In this document: positions 20,168 through 30,322 of the stretch, piece after piece
Layout of the letters: every line of letters begins with the position of its first letter
Position numbering within the stretch: position 1 is the first letter of the stretch
The notes under the pieces: generated by a model
What the model was told of the DNA's origin: nothing
The model's input: the letters and a program-made list of their open reading frames with translations, nothing else
Databases searched by the model: none
Made by a program: the position numbers and the translations under genes
Assembly (NCBI GenBank): GCA_963966185.1
Contig: CAWZYM010000395.1
Location: 1-64,000, forward strand
Reading direction: 5' to 3'
Length of the DNA: 64,000 nt
Origin: Rhabditoides inermis
Taxonomy: Eukaryota > Nematoda > Chromadorea > Rhabditida > Rhabditidae

Positions 20168-21740
20168 AAAGAGAAAGTACCTGCCGGCGCAGCTCCAGGT
20201 GACAGAGAGGACATTGGAGAGGTGGCCTCCTATGGTCCAGATAGGCTCGCGACTCGTACTCGGAGACGAGGATGGCTATAACAATCGATACATATATCTC
20301 TTTTCTCTGCTCACCTGAATGTCCCACACGTTGGCGGCGGTTCCCTTGGTGGATCCGCATATGAGATGGTCAGTTGTGGGAGAGCAGGCAACCTGCACGT
20401 AGAAAGTGTCCATCGTCGAGCCCACGTACGCGCGTGCTGAACAAAGGCATGAACACATTTTTCGCCCTTTATACCCATAAAATTTGGACTATTCAAATCG
20501 GAGATAAACAGAGCGTACCAGGAGTAGTAGCGGTGGTTGCAGTGAGATACTCGTAGATGATGTTATCGGTGGAGGCAGCAAAGACGCGAGTGCGAGTACG
20601 ATCCAAACACATTGACGCCACTCCTAGGCATAGTCGTTTATGCAAGAAATATACAGAACAACGATGACTTACCAGTCTCCTTGCCCTTGTGAGAAGGGAT
20701 GCGAAGAGTGGACACGGGATCGGAATGGGCAGAAAGACGACGCGTGTCCCATACACGGATGCCACTAGAACACATGTACACCGAAACCACGCCACCTGTC
20801 TACCTCTTGCTATGGCTGCTTGCTGAGAGTACAGTATGATCATCGGTGCATATGATGGATGTGATAGAAGGAGGCGGGTGCGGGTGCTCTCCCTTCTTGC
20901 GAGTCGGAGTGGCACCACCGCGACGGCGGCGAGACGGAGTGGTGCGACCAGTGAGAACATCTGAGAGGGGTTGATCAGCAAGAAGAAAAGGGACTGACCG
21001 AGTGCATGCGCAGAGTGTATATGGTGGACAGGTTTGCGACAGAGACCGCCTCCCCTCGCAACAGGTACGGCAGACACGCGAGAGTCCCACAGGAGAATGT
21101 GGCCGTCGCGACCGCCAGTGCAGAAGGTGACTAAATGGAGATAGATTGAATTGGAAATGAAAAGAACACTCACAGGGCGAATCGGGGGAGAACGCAATCG
21201 AACGAACGCTCTTGTCATGGCCAAAGTATAGCATCGACGACTCGTGCTCCAAATCCCACAGGCGAACCTGACAACTTTATAATAACAAATGACATGTTAT
21301 ACATACTGTTTGGTCTCCGCTGATAGTGACGAGTTGGTTTGGCCTTTCGGGAACGCCAACCACATCCATCACAACTGCCGTGTGCGCCGAGAAGCCTGCA
21401 TTTCATTAACTTCCTTTACTCTCTGTCCAACTCACTGTCGACAATGCCGTCGTCGTCCGGATTCACACTTGCCACGTCGATCAGGGCAACCGAGCCGTCG
21501 TCGCCTCCCACGTACAGCAGACGGTCGCTGTGCAGCGAGAACCGCCCAGTCACCCACTGACCCTACACAACGAAATCAAACTTTTTTGAAGAAAAAAAAT
21601 GTGTCAAATATACTAACCGTCGCTCCATAGCGTTTTTGGGACGAATAGCAGTCGAGAAACGACGTCGGAACGTGGTGAAACGGAGCAGCGCCGCGCCGGC
21701 CACGAATCAGCGTGTCTAGCGAATCGACTCGCCCATACAT
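18756..21740 (-). CDS. DTL: Denticleless/CDT2, WD40 substrate receptor of CRL4 ubiquitin ligase
   Basis: DTL/CDT2 recruits PCNA-bound CDT1, p21/CKI and SET8 to CUL4-DDB1 for destruction in S phase. Reading down the minus strand: MYGRVDSLDTLIRGRRG, propeller blades with FSAHTAVVMDVVGVP and LVTISGDQTVRLWDLEHESS, the family-typical FCTGGRDGHILLWDSRV followed by HHIHSAHALG, VFAASTDNIIYEYLTA, VACSPTTDHLICGS and LSVTWSCAGSYIVTMDEEQ. A basic SP/TP-rich tail follows, with MSASQRIEEWVRRSGDGEKR (compare the IRNWVTR motif of vertebrate DTL) and a C-terminal PIP-box-like RNILDYFKKK. C-terminal PIP boxes are known in CDT2. About 14 exons; one intron holds a GA tract (about 20110-20164). The ATG at 21740 follows TTTCAG by three bases. 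Its tail exons are duplicated at 1815-2978. Confidence -1.
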
Positions 21741-22075
21741 TCACTGAAAGAAGCAAACTAAACAGCTATGATGACACAACATCTTTTAATAAAAAAGAAA
21801 AGTTTAACAAAAAGAAAAAAGTTCAAAAACAAATTTCAAAAGTTTCGCGCCCAATTTGTATTGTTATTTTGGTGCTCGTCTGTAATAATTTAGAAATTAC
21901 GTGTCTCAGTTTTTCTACAGTATCGCCCAGGTTTGTGAACGCGTGTACTCGATTGGAGACGAAAAATTGGATTATTATTGATTTTTATAATATTTATTTG
22001 TGTGTGTTTCTTGGTTTCATTTAAAAAATTGATTAGGTTCATAACGTACGATTTTTCCCCTTTTTGTGTTCAGCG
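21741..22075. promoter_or_regulatory. shared divergent promoter region DTL / SRP68
   Basis: Only 335 bp separate the two start codons, which face away from each other. The region is AT-rich. It carries acceptor-like AG signals 3 and 2 bases before the respective ATGs, so both transcripts may be trans-spliced and the true transcription starts may lie anywhere in the gap. Confidence -1.
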
Positions 22076-24776
22076 ATGACCGTTTCCAACGAGGGTATTG
22101 AGAAGATGGAGGTCGACGAGGTGGTCGCCGAACCGCTGCCTCCGTTCGACACGATCCGCATTCTTCAAGTCGTGAAGGACGCGCAGGCACAGCACGGACT
22201 CCGCCATGGAGACTATAACCGATACAGGTGCCACTTCGATTTTTGTCGTTGTTTTAATTTTTATTTGATTGATTATACGTGTCGTAACATTTTGTTGCAG
22301 GAAGTACTGCCGTGATAAGCTCGAGCGTGTGCGTCGCCATCTCAAGTTTGTGAATGTGCACAAGTGCGTAAAGAAGGGCACAAGCGCCAAGTTCACCAAG
22401 AAGTGGGTCGATGCCGACGCATTCAACACCGATGAGAAGTGGGTTGCCATATCAATATGTTCAATTACCATATTTATATTATTTCTTATATTTTAAAAAT
22501 TTATATTTATTTACTACATTGTTAGGTTCGTCCTTCTGTGCATCTTCGAAGCGGAGCGCCGTTGGGCGCAAGCGATGGACTGCAAAACTCAGCTGGAGGA
22601 CGCGCCGCAGAGCAGGAAGAGGCAGACGATGATGATGTGCCTCAAGGCTGCCGTCCGTCACGCCGTTCAGCTCGAGGAGCTGGTTCGCAACTCGTACAGG
22701 GTGGGTTAACTTTTTGTTTCGTTAGATGTGACTTCATGATGTACTTGTAGTGCGACGCGCCGACCAAGCTGGAGGCGCAGGCCTATCTCTCCTACCTTAT
22801 CGGAGTTCTCGCTTTCGAGCTTAAGACCTGGCCGGAGGCCAGCGAGTCTCTCAAGGTACGAGTTCCTATTCTATTATACTCTGGAAAGTATTACATTTGT
22901 CGTTGTTTCAGAATGCGAAGAACGTGTACGAGCGTCTTGCTGAGGCCACTCCCGACACCACCATCTCTAACCAGTACAAGGCTAGGTGCGTTCTCATTTA
23001 ATATATTTGGATAAAAAATATTCTCTGGCGATTTATAGGTGTCGCGAGATTCAGCCCCAGCTTCGTCTGTGCGAGTTCAGTCTGTCAGAGGTAAATGTGT
23101 TTTCATTTATTTTCTTGTTTTCTTTTTATGTGACGTGCATTTTTTTTCGAGTGTCTGTTTCAGTCAAACGCCGAGGTTGCCAACATGGGTGATCTGATGA
23201 ACATCCGCATGCAGATCGGAGACAGCGAAACCATTAACGTGAGTCAAGATTGCGTGCGTGATCATTTTTCACTGCTCCCATTTTCCAGAAGCTCATCAGC
23301 GAGGTCCGCCAGAAGACGTCCAGCGACGAGGTGTGTTTTTTTGTTCTGCTATAGTAATGTACTTGATGTGCATATTCTCACGGTTGAACGTGTTTTTCTT
23401 ATTGGTCTTCAATCAGAAAGCAATACTCAGAAAGCAATACAAATATGTTTTCAAGTGTTGGTTCAGATCGTGGAGGTGTCGTGGGGCGGAGAGACGGCGA
23501 TCGTTTCGGACGAGAAGGCGAAGGCTGCGGTGGTGGGATGGCGTCAAGCGGACAAGGAACTGGCTGCGATGCAGTCTCCCAAGGAGAAGATGAGCCTGTA
23601 CGAGAAGCAGCTGGCGGACACTCGCGAGGCGATGGACCGCGTAGGAGACGCCATCCGCCGCAAGACGGCCGAGGGAGCCGACACGAGCGCCCTGGCCACG
23701 GTGCGCGCCCATCTCGATTTCCTCCGCCTTTCCCGCATGGCCGAGAGGTACCTCGCCATCATCGACAACACCAAGTGAGTGGCGTGGCTGAGAGGCGAGG
23801 AGGAAAGTGTCTGTTGCAGGCTGGAGAAGAAGTACAAGCCGCAGGATCTGCTGCGTCTGTACGACTCGGTGATCGAGATCTGCAAGGAGGTTCTGGAGCT
23901 GTCGGGCGCCGCCCTCGACAAGCAGCTCCAGCAGGCGTTCAAGGCCCGCGTCGAGTACTACCGCGCATTCAGGTACGAGAAAGAGGTGTACAGGGGGATG
24001 CATGTCTCGCGTGTAGGTGCTACTACATTGCGTCGGCGTACGCGTCTTTGCGCCGTCCGGCCGAAGCGTATGCTCTGTTCGTGCGCGCGAATGAGCGAGT
24101 CGCCGCTGCCCGTCAGCTCATCCAGGCGTGCAAGGGAAACACGTACATCCAGGAGAGCACGGTGCGTCATTACAATAATGTATTTTTTCTCTGTAATGTT
24201 GGCATGTGTTGTAGGAGGCTCTTTCGGAGCTGTCTCAGCAGATTGAGCAAGCTCGCGTCGCCTCGCAAGCGGCCCTCGTCGCTGCCGCGGCCGGAGCTAT
24301 CACGGAGGAGGAGGGAGAGAAGATTGAGACCCGCCCCCTCGCAGACACTGCCGCCGAATGGAGGTCGTGGAACCTTCCCGACACTACCGACAAGAAGGAC
24401 ACCAAGAAGGGTACGCATCCCATCACTTTCCTCATCTCATCTCCCGTTGTAGTCAAGAACGCGGAGAAGGCTGCCGTCGTGCCCATCGCCCGCACCACTG
24501 CCGCCTTCGCGCCTATGCCCACCAAGCCCCTCTTCTTCGATCTCGCCCTCAACCACATCAAGGTTTGTCGCTGTCTTATAATTCACGTCCTCATTGATTG
24601 TGTTGTAGATGCCGGATCTGGAAGAGCGCATTTCGCTGGCGGTGGCTGCGGAGAAGAACCCGGCTGCTGCGTTTTCTGGCAAGAAGGGCAAGAAGGAGGC
24701 TGCTGCCCCCAAGAAGGAGGAGCCGGCCGCTGGAATCGCCAGTGGAATAACTGGATGGTTCTGGGGCAAGAAGTAG
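22076..24776 (+). CDS. SRP68: Signal recognition particle subunit SRP68
   Basis: SRP68 pairs with SRP72 on 7S RNA and supports translocation of secretory proteins at the ER. About 14 exons with introns of 40-110 bp encode MTVSNEGIEKMEVDEVV, the RNA-binding N-terminal helices (QHGLRHGDYNRYRKYCRDKL, FVNVHKCVKKGTSAKFTKKW), helical repeats (CLKAAVRHAVQLEELVRNSY, KTWPEASESLKNAKNVYERL, QIGDSETINKLISEVRQKTS), a charged middle, RRPAEAYALFVRANERVAAA and a lysine/alanine-rich end finishing GIASGITGWFWGKK. Domain order matches the family. ATG 22076 was chosen because it follows GTTCAGCG; an upstream in-frame ATG at 22064 lies before that AG. A polyadenylation-like AATAAA is near 25036. It is divergent from DTL. 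Confidence -1.
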
Positions 24777-24984
24777 GCCTTGCCATGACTCCCCTCTCCT
24801 CTTTCTCTTCCTTCCATCTATGCCCTCATTCGTCCTGGTCTAGGATTGACTTCGTGTCTGACAAAGCGGTAGCAAGTCATATATATTCATTTGTCGTTTC
24901 GTTTGTTATCATGTTTGCATGTGATATTTTTATGTGAAAGTTGTTGGCGGAGAGAAGTATTAGGGAGTGTGTAGCACACCGATT

Positions 24985-25190
24985 TTCGTTTAGCGCAACT
25001 TGCTTCGTATGAAATTTATTCTTTCCTATTCACCTAATAAACACGTTTATCAATGTGTGCATTGGTTGACTTTTTTGAACGGAGCCTATTTGAGGTGGTT
25101 TGTGACTGAATGAATTGTGTGTTTGGGACGGTCGAGTGTTGGAACGGAGGCCTCCTCGCTTCTCGTCTTCTTCCTTCGTATAAATATCAC
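24985..25190. repeat. segment repeated at 32672-32860 and 39926-40114
   Basis: Contains GTTTAGCGCAACTTGCTTCG, CCTAATAAACACGTTTATCA, TTGGTTGACTTTTTTGAACG and a CT-rich end. The two other copies lie directly before the ATG of the four-TM-like gene, whereas here no such gene follows. It also holds the likely SRP68 poly(A) signal. Confidence -1.
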
Positions 25191-25359
25191 ACAGTCTGTA
25201 AGAATTTACCTCCATGGAACCTAGGAAGTTATAATAAGTTCGCACTTAGCTCAGAATTTTTCGGTGAATGAAAACATTATCTTAAATTTTGAACATACAG
25301 TATACTGAACGAAATCCACAGCAAATTTTTCGTTGCCGTTCATATTTCTATTTCGCTGA

Positions 25360-25450
25360 ACCTCTCACATGACCAAATCTCGAGTGGAAACGCTCTCGCT
25401 TAGCAAGCAACTGTCCGCGGGTTCGACTATGGGTACCAACGCACAGTTTT
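25360..25450 (+). mobile_element. tRNA-derived SINE fragment
   Basis: tRNA-like head with GGAAACGCTCTCGC and a box B GCGGGTTCGACTATGGG, followed by TTTTGTCAAAGTTAAA. The same family appears inverted at 26388-26480, and a related head with a similar tail lies at 46746-46830. Confidence -1.
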
Positions 25451-26387
25451 GTCAAAGTTAAACATCATCCAATGTGTTTTGATTTTTGTCTGACCACCCT
25501 ATTGTCTCTTGTGAAAAGATAGGAACTCATTTGTGGCGCCACTTTATTATGTGAGTGGAAGAATTACAGGGCGTAAGTTCGATTTGGTCAAATTTGTATA
25601 TTTTGCCATAATATGAGTTCCCGATTTCAAGATCACAGTGTGATTTTCTTTTTTTCGTAGAAAACAAGATCGAGTACTTTAGACCTATACGTTTATTACC
25701 AGTTTATGTAAAGATCTCGATATTTTACAAAATTTTCTTTATTGAGAGATATGCGAAAAATCAAATGCTAAGACTTTATGATCAAAATAAGGTAAGTTTG
25801 CATAATTTTTTTTCAAGTAGTCAATTTGGATTCAGTTATTGATATATGATTCTTGTTGCTTGATGATGAAGCATAGTTCGAAGAAAATCGAAGGGTACGT
25901 CTTTTTTGCTACGGCTTCCTGAAAAATGTACGGATCAGAGATCAGAGGGATAGTATTGTAATGACGTCGTTGTATGTTGAGAAGAGATGTTCAGCCGATG
26001 TACCGCGAGAGAAACAGTTTATTCCGACGTTTCGCCTTTATGGGATCATCAAGGAAAGCATTACCTCTTTTTTTGTGGAATGTATTGTAGCGATCAGTTT
26101 AGTGATCGATGCTCTGGTCATTAGACATGATGCAGATCTTATAAAATTTGTGCAACAGCCTATTTAAAGTGCTTGCGCAAACTGTGCTCCTGGACCTGGA
26201 GAATTGGAGAGGACTTTAGCAACGAATATTCAGAAATCCAGTAGCCAATCTAGCATTGTGCCCCTTGTCCCGAAAGATTCACACGTATGCAATAAATTAT
26301 CATGGAGATCTTGTCAAACGACAAACGACTTATTAAAATCAAAATATACAATGTCGCTGTGTTTGCTAGCGGCGACACGTATTACCC

Positions 26388-26480
26388 AGCGAGGATACCC
26401 AGGGTCGAACCCGCGGACCACTGCTTGCCAAGCGAGAGCGCTACCACGGTCATGTGAGAGGATCAGCGAATCAGAGATAT
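26388..26480 (-). mobile_element. tRNA-derived SINE fragment, inverted partner
   Basis: The minus strand reads CTCACATGACCGTGGTAGCG, CTCTCGCTTGGCAAGCAGTG and GCGGGTTCGACCCTGGG: box A and box B of a tRNA-like head. It shares the upstream GATCCTCTCACATGACC with the copy near 25360, so it is a SINE and not a functional tRNA gene. Confidence -1.
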
Positions 26481-26502
26481 TGACCCGAGGAACATTTGCA
26501 AT

Positions 26503-27023
26503 TAGAGATAATCCGGTTAAACTCTTCACGGTTTTTCGGTTCGGTTTAACCGGTTAACCGAACCGAAATTTCGAAAAACCGGTTCCGGTTAACCGGTTAA
26601 CCGATTTAAAAACGGTTTCCGGTTAACCGGTTAACCGAACCGTTACTTCAAAAACCGGTTCCGGTTAACCGGTTTCACCGGTTTTCGGTTATCGAAACCG
26701 ACACTGAAGGTGTGAGATCATCAAAGATAGCGCGAAATTCGATCTTATTTGTCAGTTACCGTCATTGTTACATCACAAATGCGAGAAATTTGACAATACG
26801 AGTGTCGAACTTAGCCTAGACAGTCAGCTACAGGGAATTCGGTTAACCGAACAATTCGGTTAACCGGTTCGGTTAACCGAAAACCGGTTTCTGTCACGGT
26901 TTTTCGGTTCGGTTAACCGGTTAACCGAAATCAAAACGGTTTCCGGTTAACCGGTACACCGAACCGGTTAAATAACCGAAAACCGGAAAATAATCGAAAT
27001 GACGGTTAACCGGACCATCTCTA
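26503..27023. mobile_element. hAT-type MITE filled with GGTTAACC words (521 bp)
   Basis: Ends TAGAGATAATCCGGTTAA and TTAACCGGACCATCTCTA are inverted repeats. A perfect 8-bp duplication TTTGCAAT flanks it (26495-26502 and 27024-27031), diagnostic of the hAT superfamily. Most of the interior consists of dense GGTTAACC/CCGGTTAACCG words in both orientations. No transposase. Confidence -1.
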
Positions 27024-27031
27024 TTTGCAAT

Positions 27032-27615
27032 GCATTTCGTTCAGAACACTGTAGGTTCAAAATCCACGATAAAGTTTTCACCCAAAAATTCTGAGCTGAC
27101 TGCGAGCTTATTATATTTGCTGTGGTAACGGAGTACCGGATAAAATTCGTTCTTTTTTTTGTCTTGCGTTTCCATGGGCCAACTATCGCACTGGGAGTTA
27201 AATAATGCGCCTTTGTGCCTTCAAAGCCTTGAGCGGACAGTAAGCCCTCCGCTTTTCTCTCTGCTTCACCAACAAGCATGTTTTTTTTTCGTTTGCGTAG
27301 CACAGTGACTGACGGGAGCTGCTGATCAAAAAATTTGTCCTCCTCCGCCTCCTCATCACCTTCAGATAGCACATGCGCTAACAACACGATGGTGGACAGC
27401 TGGACCCCTTTTTTGTACTTCTGCATCCACCTACACGAGTTAGGGCGAGAGAGAATAGAAGGATGGCGAGCTTGTCTAGATTGGATTGACGGAGGTGGCG
27501 ATGGCCACAGTCACACAATGTCATACAAGTAGAGGTGTGCTGTAGTACTTTTTCAAAACTAAGTAGTGGAGAGCTAGAGGAATACCAGAACCAGTTTGCA
27601 TGGGATTGGGTCGCA
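27032..27615. other. no clear gene; possible transposon-derived fragment
   Basis: A minus-strand open stretch (27426 down to about 26968) reads STIVLLAHVLSEGDEEAEED, FFDQQLPSVTVLRKRKKN and so on, faintly like the N-terminal part of Harbinger-type proteins. It runs into the hAT MITE, so it is not an intact gene. Confidence -1.
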
Positions 27616-28385
27616 TATGCGTGTACAAAACGACACGGGTGAAAAGTGAAAATGCGGAAAAGATAAATGTCGCAAGTTTGAGCCGGAAAAACGCGATGGG
27701 CAGTGTTCTTGTGAAATATTGATTTTTACTTTATTTGTTGTTGTTTTTGAACTAGTTTTATATATTTGATTTTGTATTTTACTATTGAGAGAGCTCCCGA
27801 GTTATATAGGGAGAACATAGGATTGACGTATCCTTAGATATTCCCAGGAGTTCCCTCTCAATCAGACAGAACACAATTATCCATAGACGTTTATTGTTCA
27901 TCTAACAAATATACAACGCAGACATAAAACACCGCCAACAGCTCCTCGCCAATCGCCACTGCCGAGCGAGAGTGTAACTCTCGCTCGCACACGCCCTCTC
28001 ATCTCTCGCCCTATCTCTTTCTCTCGCCATACGACAGGATGTTCTGGAATGATTGGGTGAGGGCGCGCTCAGTGTAGAGTGGGTGGAGCCTACTGGCTAA
28101 GAAAAAGTGGGATGAGTGAGAAAGGTTCTAGAAAAGTATAGAACAACGTGGATGGCTATCCCAAGAGATACTATATAATTGGGAGGAGTCGTTACGGTTA
28201 TGAGCAACGTCCAACCGAGCGATTTACTAGAACAGAGACTGCCACGGCCCGACCAAAAATTGGTAAGTATCCAGATCTCACATCGACTCAACAGTATCAA
28301 AACAACGGAAACGTGCATTCAACCATTCAACCAACCATACCATATCACATTATCCTCAAAATACAACTCTTCATGATGCAAAGAA

Positions 28386-28575
28386 TTATAGTCGGATTGG
28401 ATCCTATATGCCATCCGTGACATTTCACGTGTTGTGCAGTTTTGTGCAACACAACGTGTATGTCTTCCAATATCCAAATCGCTTCCATGAGAAGGAATCG
28501 AACCCGTTGACAGGTCGCAGCGATTGTGCGCTGGCGGCGCGCACTACCACTGCGCCATAGAGGTAGTGGTGTGAT
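28386..28575 (-). mobile_element. tRNA-derived SINE (copy 1 of inverted pair)
   Basis: The minus strand starts with a tRNA-like head (CTCTATGGCGCAGTGGTAGT, box B GGGTTCGATTC) and continues into a tail with GTTGTGTTGCACAAAACTGC and a GGATCCAATCCGACTATA end. The tail is shared with the plus-strand copy at 28675-28855. Confidence -1.
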
Positions 28576-28674
28576 TATCGAACAGAGACCCCATCTAGCA
28601 CCACTGGCTTCTTCAGTGTACAATGCTGAGATATAACGAGCAAACATATCTTCGAAATTCATTGACCTCTCAAA

Positions 28675-28855
28675 ACGAGCCTCAATGGCGCAGTTGTAGA
28701 GCGCGCCGCCAGCGCGCAATCGGTGCGTGCTGCCCACGGGTTCGATTCTTTCTAATGAAAGCGTTTTGAATATTTGAAAACCTACACGTTGTGTTGCACA
28801 AAACTGCACAACATGTGAAATGTCACATGGCATTAGGATCCAATCCGACTATATT
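28675..28855 (+). mobile_element. tRNA-derived SINE (copy 2 of inverted pair)
   Basis: Head CTCAATGGCGCAGTTGTAGA with box B GGGTTCGATTC, then the same tail as copy 1 in opposite orientation. The two copies, 100 bp apart, could form a long hairpin. Confidence -1.
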
Positions 28856-29821
28856 CGTGTATGCATTTATGTCATTTATATCGGCACAATAAAAATACAT
28901 TTGGAACAAAAAGGTCAATGATACGAGTGCATACAGGGTGGGTGTCTAGCTTTTTCAAGATTTCAAGATTAGTGCTCATCACAGTTCACATTGCAAGAGT
29001 AGTGCTCAAAACAGTTCATCGCTCTGCCCTAGTGCTACTTGCTCTTCTCTTCTCCATTTGTATCTCGTAGATCTGATCCGGAAGCTCCGACAACGGCAGC
29101 GACTTGCGAAACGAGAAGGGGAGGGAGGAGAACGTCGGGATGGATGACAGCTGACAGCTGGAGAGACCTGAGACAAGTTGTATATGTCAAAAACTGCACC
29201 TTCTTGGATGGCGTTCATAGAGTACTCGCTAGTCACCGAAGTTCACATGATCATACCACTCACCTTCAATCTGGGTGCTTGTGGCGACTGAATCCGGAGA
29301 TCATGTCGCTCTAATCAGACGACTGAGCAACACAAGCGCACTCAAAGGGACCATAAGCTCAATGCACCGCACCGGCGGCATGCTACAAAAAAAAGAAATT
29401 TCGAATCAATATACAAAGATACAAAATTAAACATATAAAACTAGTTCAAAAACAACAACAAATTAAGTAAAAATCAATATTTCACAAGAACACTGCCGAT
29501 CGCGTTTTTTTTCCCGCTCAAACTTGCGACATTTATCTTTTCCGCATTTTTACTTTTCACCCGTGTCGTTTTTTGTACACGCATAGTCGCATCTGAAATT
29601 TCCATCGTCGCACAAAAGTATAAACTGGTCTCCAACCCGTCAAAACAAAGTTGTATGCGCCACAGGCAATCCATTTCTTCGAAACGGTGGCTTGGGTACC
29701 GTTCGGACGCCATGATCGCTAAAACGCGCGAGTGGTGTTTGCGCGGGAATTGCGAGAATTCAAGAAGATGACCGAATACCAGATCAGCTGTTCTGTTTTA
29801 CGTTCACAGGAAGACATTGGC

Positions 29822-29996
29822 AAGAACACGGCAGGAACACGGTGTTCATGCCAAAAAAGAGGCGGGGCCAACAGTTTTGATTGGTGGAGCTTATTTCTAT
29901 GATGACCTGACTCTCGCGCGAGAAATAAGCTCCACCAATCGAAACTGTTGGCCCCGCCTCTTTTTGGCAGGAACACCGTGTTCCTGCCACTTCTTG
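29822..29996. repeat. long palindrome, ~76-bp arms, 22-bp spacer
   Basis: The left arm 29822-29898 and right arm 29921-29996 are near-perfect inverted repeats (GAGGCGGGGCCAACAG, GGTGGAGCTTATTTCT and complements). Each contains the smaller palindrome GAACACGGTGTTC or a close variant. The left boundary of the tandem duplication falls inside the right arm at 29936. Confidence -1.
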
Positions 29997-30322
29997 CTTA
30001 GTTCTTGTTTTCTTTCCGTCTTATGATAATTTGTTGTTTTTTTAATGTCATCTTAAGATTGTCTTATGTTAGCAGTTCCTGGCTGTTTTTATAAGACGAT
30101 CTCTACTAAACGATTTTCAATCGTATAACATGTTTATGAGAAATGTTTTCTTTTTGGTTTTGCTGTAGGTGACTATATTTATTTTCCGTGATGCAGAACG
30201 GTGGATACCGATGTATAAAACAGGTATCCTATATCCGATATCCTGTTCTCCGTGACCCCAGCGATGCCACCGACGAGCAGATGGCCTGATCTCCCCTACT
30301 ACACACACACTCTCTCTCTCTC

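Larger units (their letters stand above)
24777..26502. other. 3' UTR plus repeat-derived intergenic DNA
   Basis: 24777-25045 is probably SRP68 3' UTR. 24985-25190 is a dispersed repeat (see separate entry). Two inverted tRNA-derived SINEs lie at about 25360-25450 and 26388-26480. No gene is seen. Confidence -1.
27616..29596. mobile_element. 1.98-kb inverted-repeat structure with ~170-bp arms
   Basis: The arm at about 27616-27780 and its reverse complement at about 29410-29596 agree closely (GGGTGAAAAG, GCGGAAAAGATAAATGTCGC, GTTCTTGTGAAATATTGATT). The enclosed DNA holds two inverted tRNA-derived SINEs and no transposase. Either a composite element or an inverted duplication of a gene end: the right arm belongs to a minus-strand reading frame (29713-29474) with a MATH-domain-like stretch (WRIQLCFDGLETSLYFCA), recognised only tentatively. 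Confidence -1.

Noticed and set aside
27032..27426. Harbinger-type protein
   Set aside because: Only a weak resemblance of a short N-terminal stretch; the frame runs into the hAT MITE and lacks DDE motifs.
28488..28570. tRNA gene candidate
   Set aside because: Boxes A and B are present, but the sequence is shared with an inverted copy together with a common non-tRNA tail, so it is a SINE head.
29474..29713. MATH/BTB gene
   Set aside because: Only about 40 residues look MATH-like, with no BTB domain or neighbouring exons; left as a tentative note within the inverted-repeat entry.
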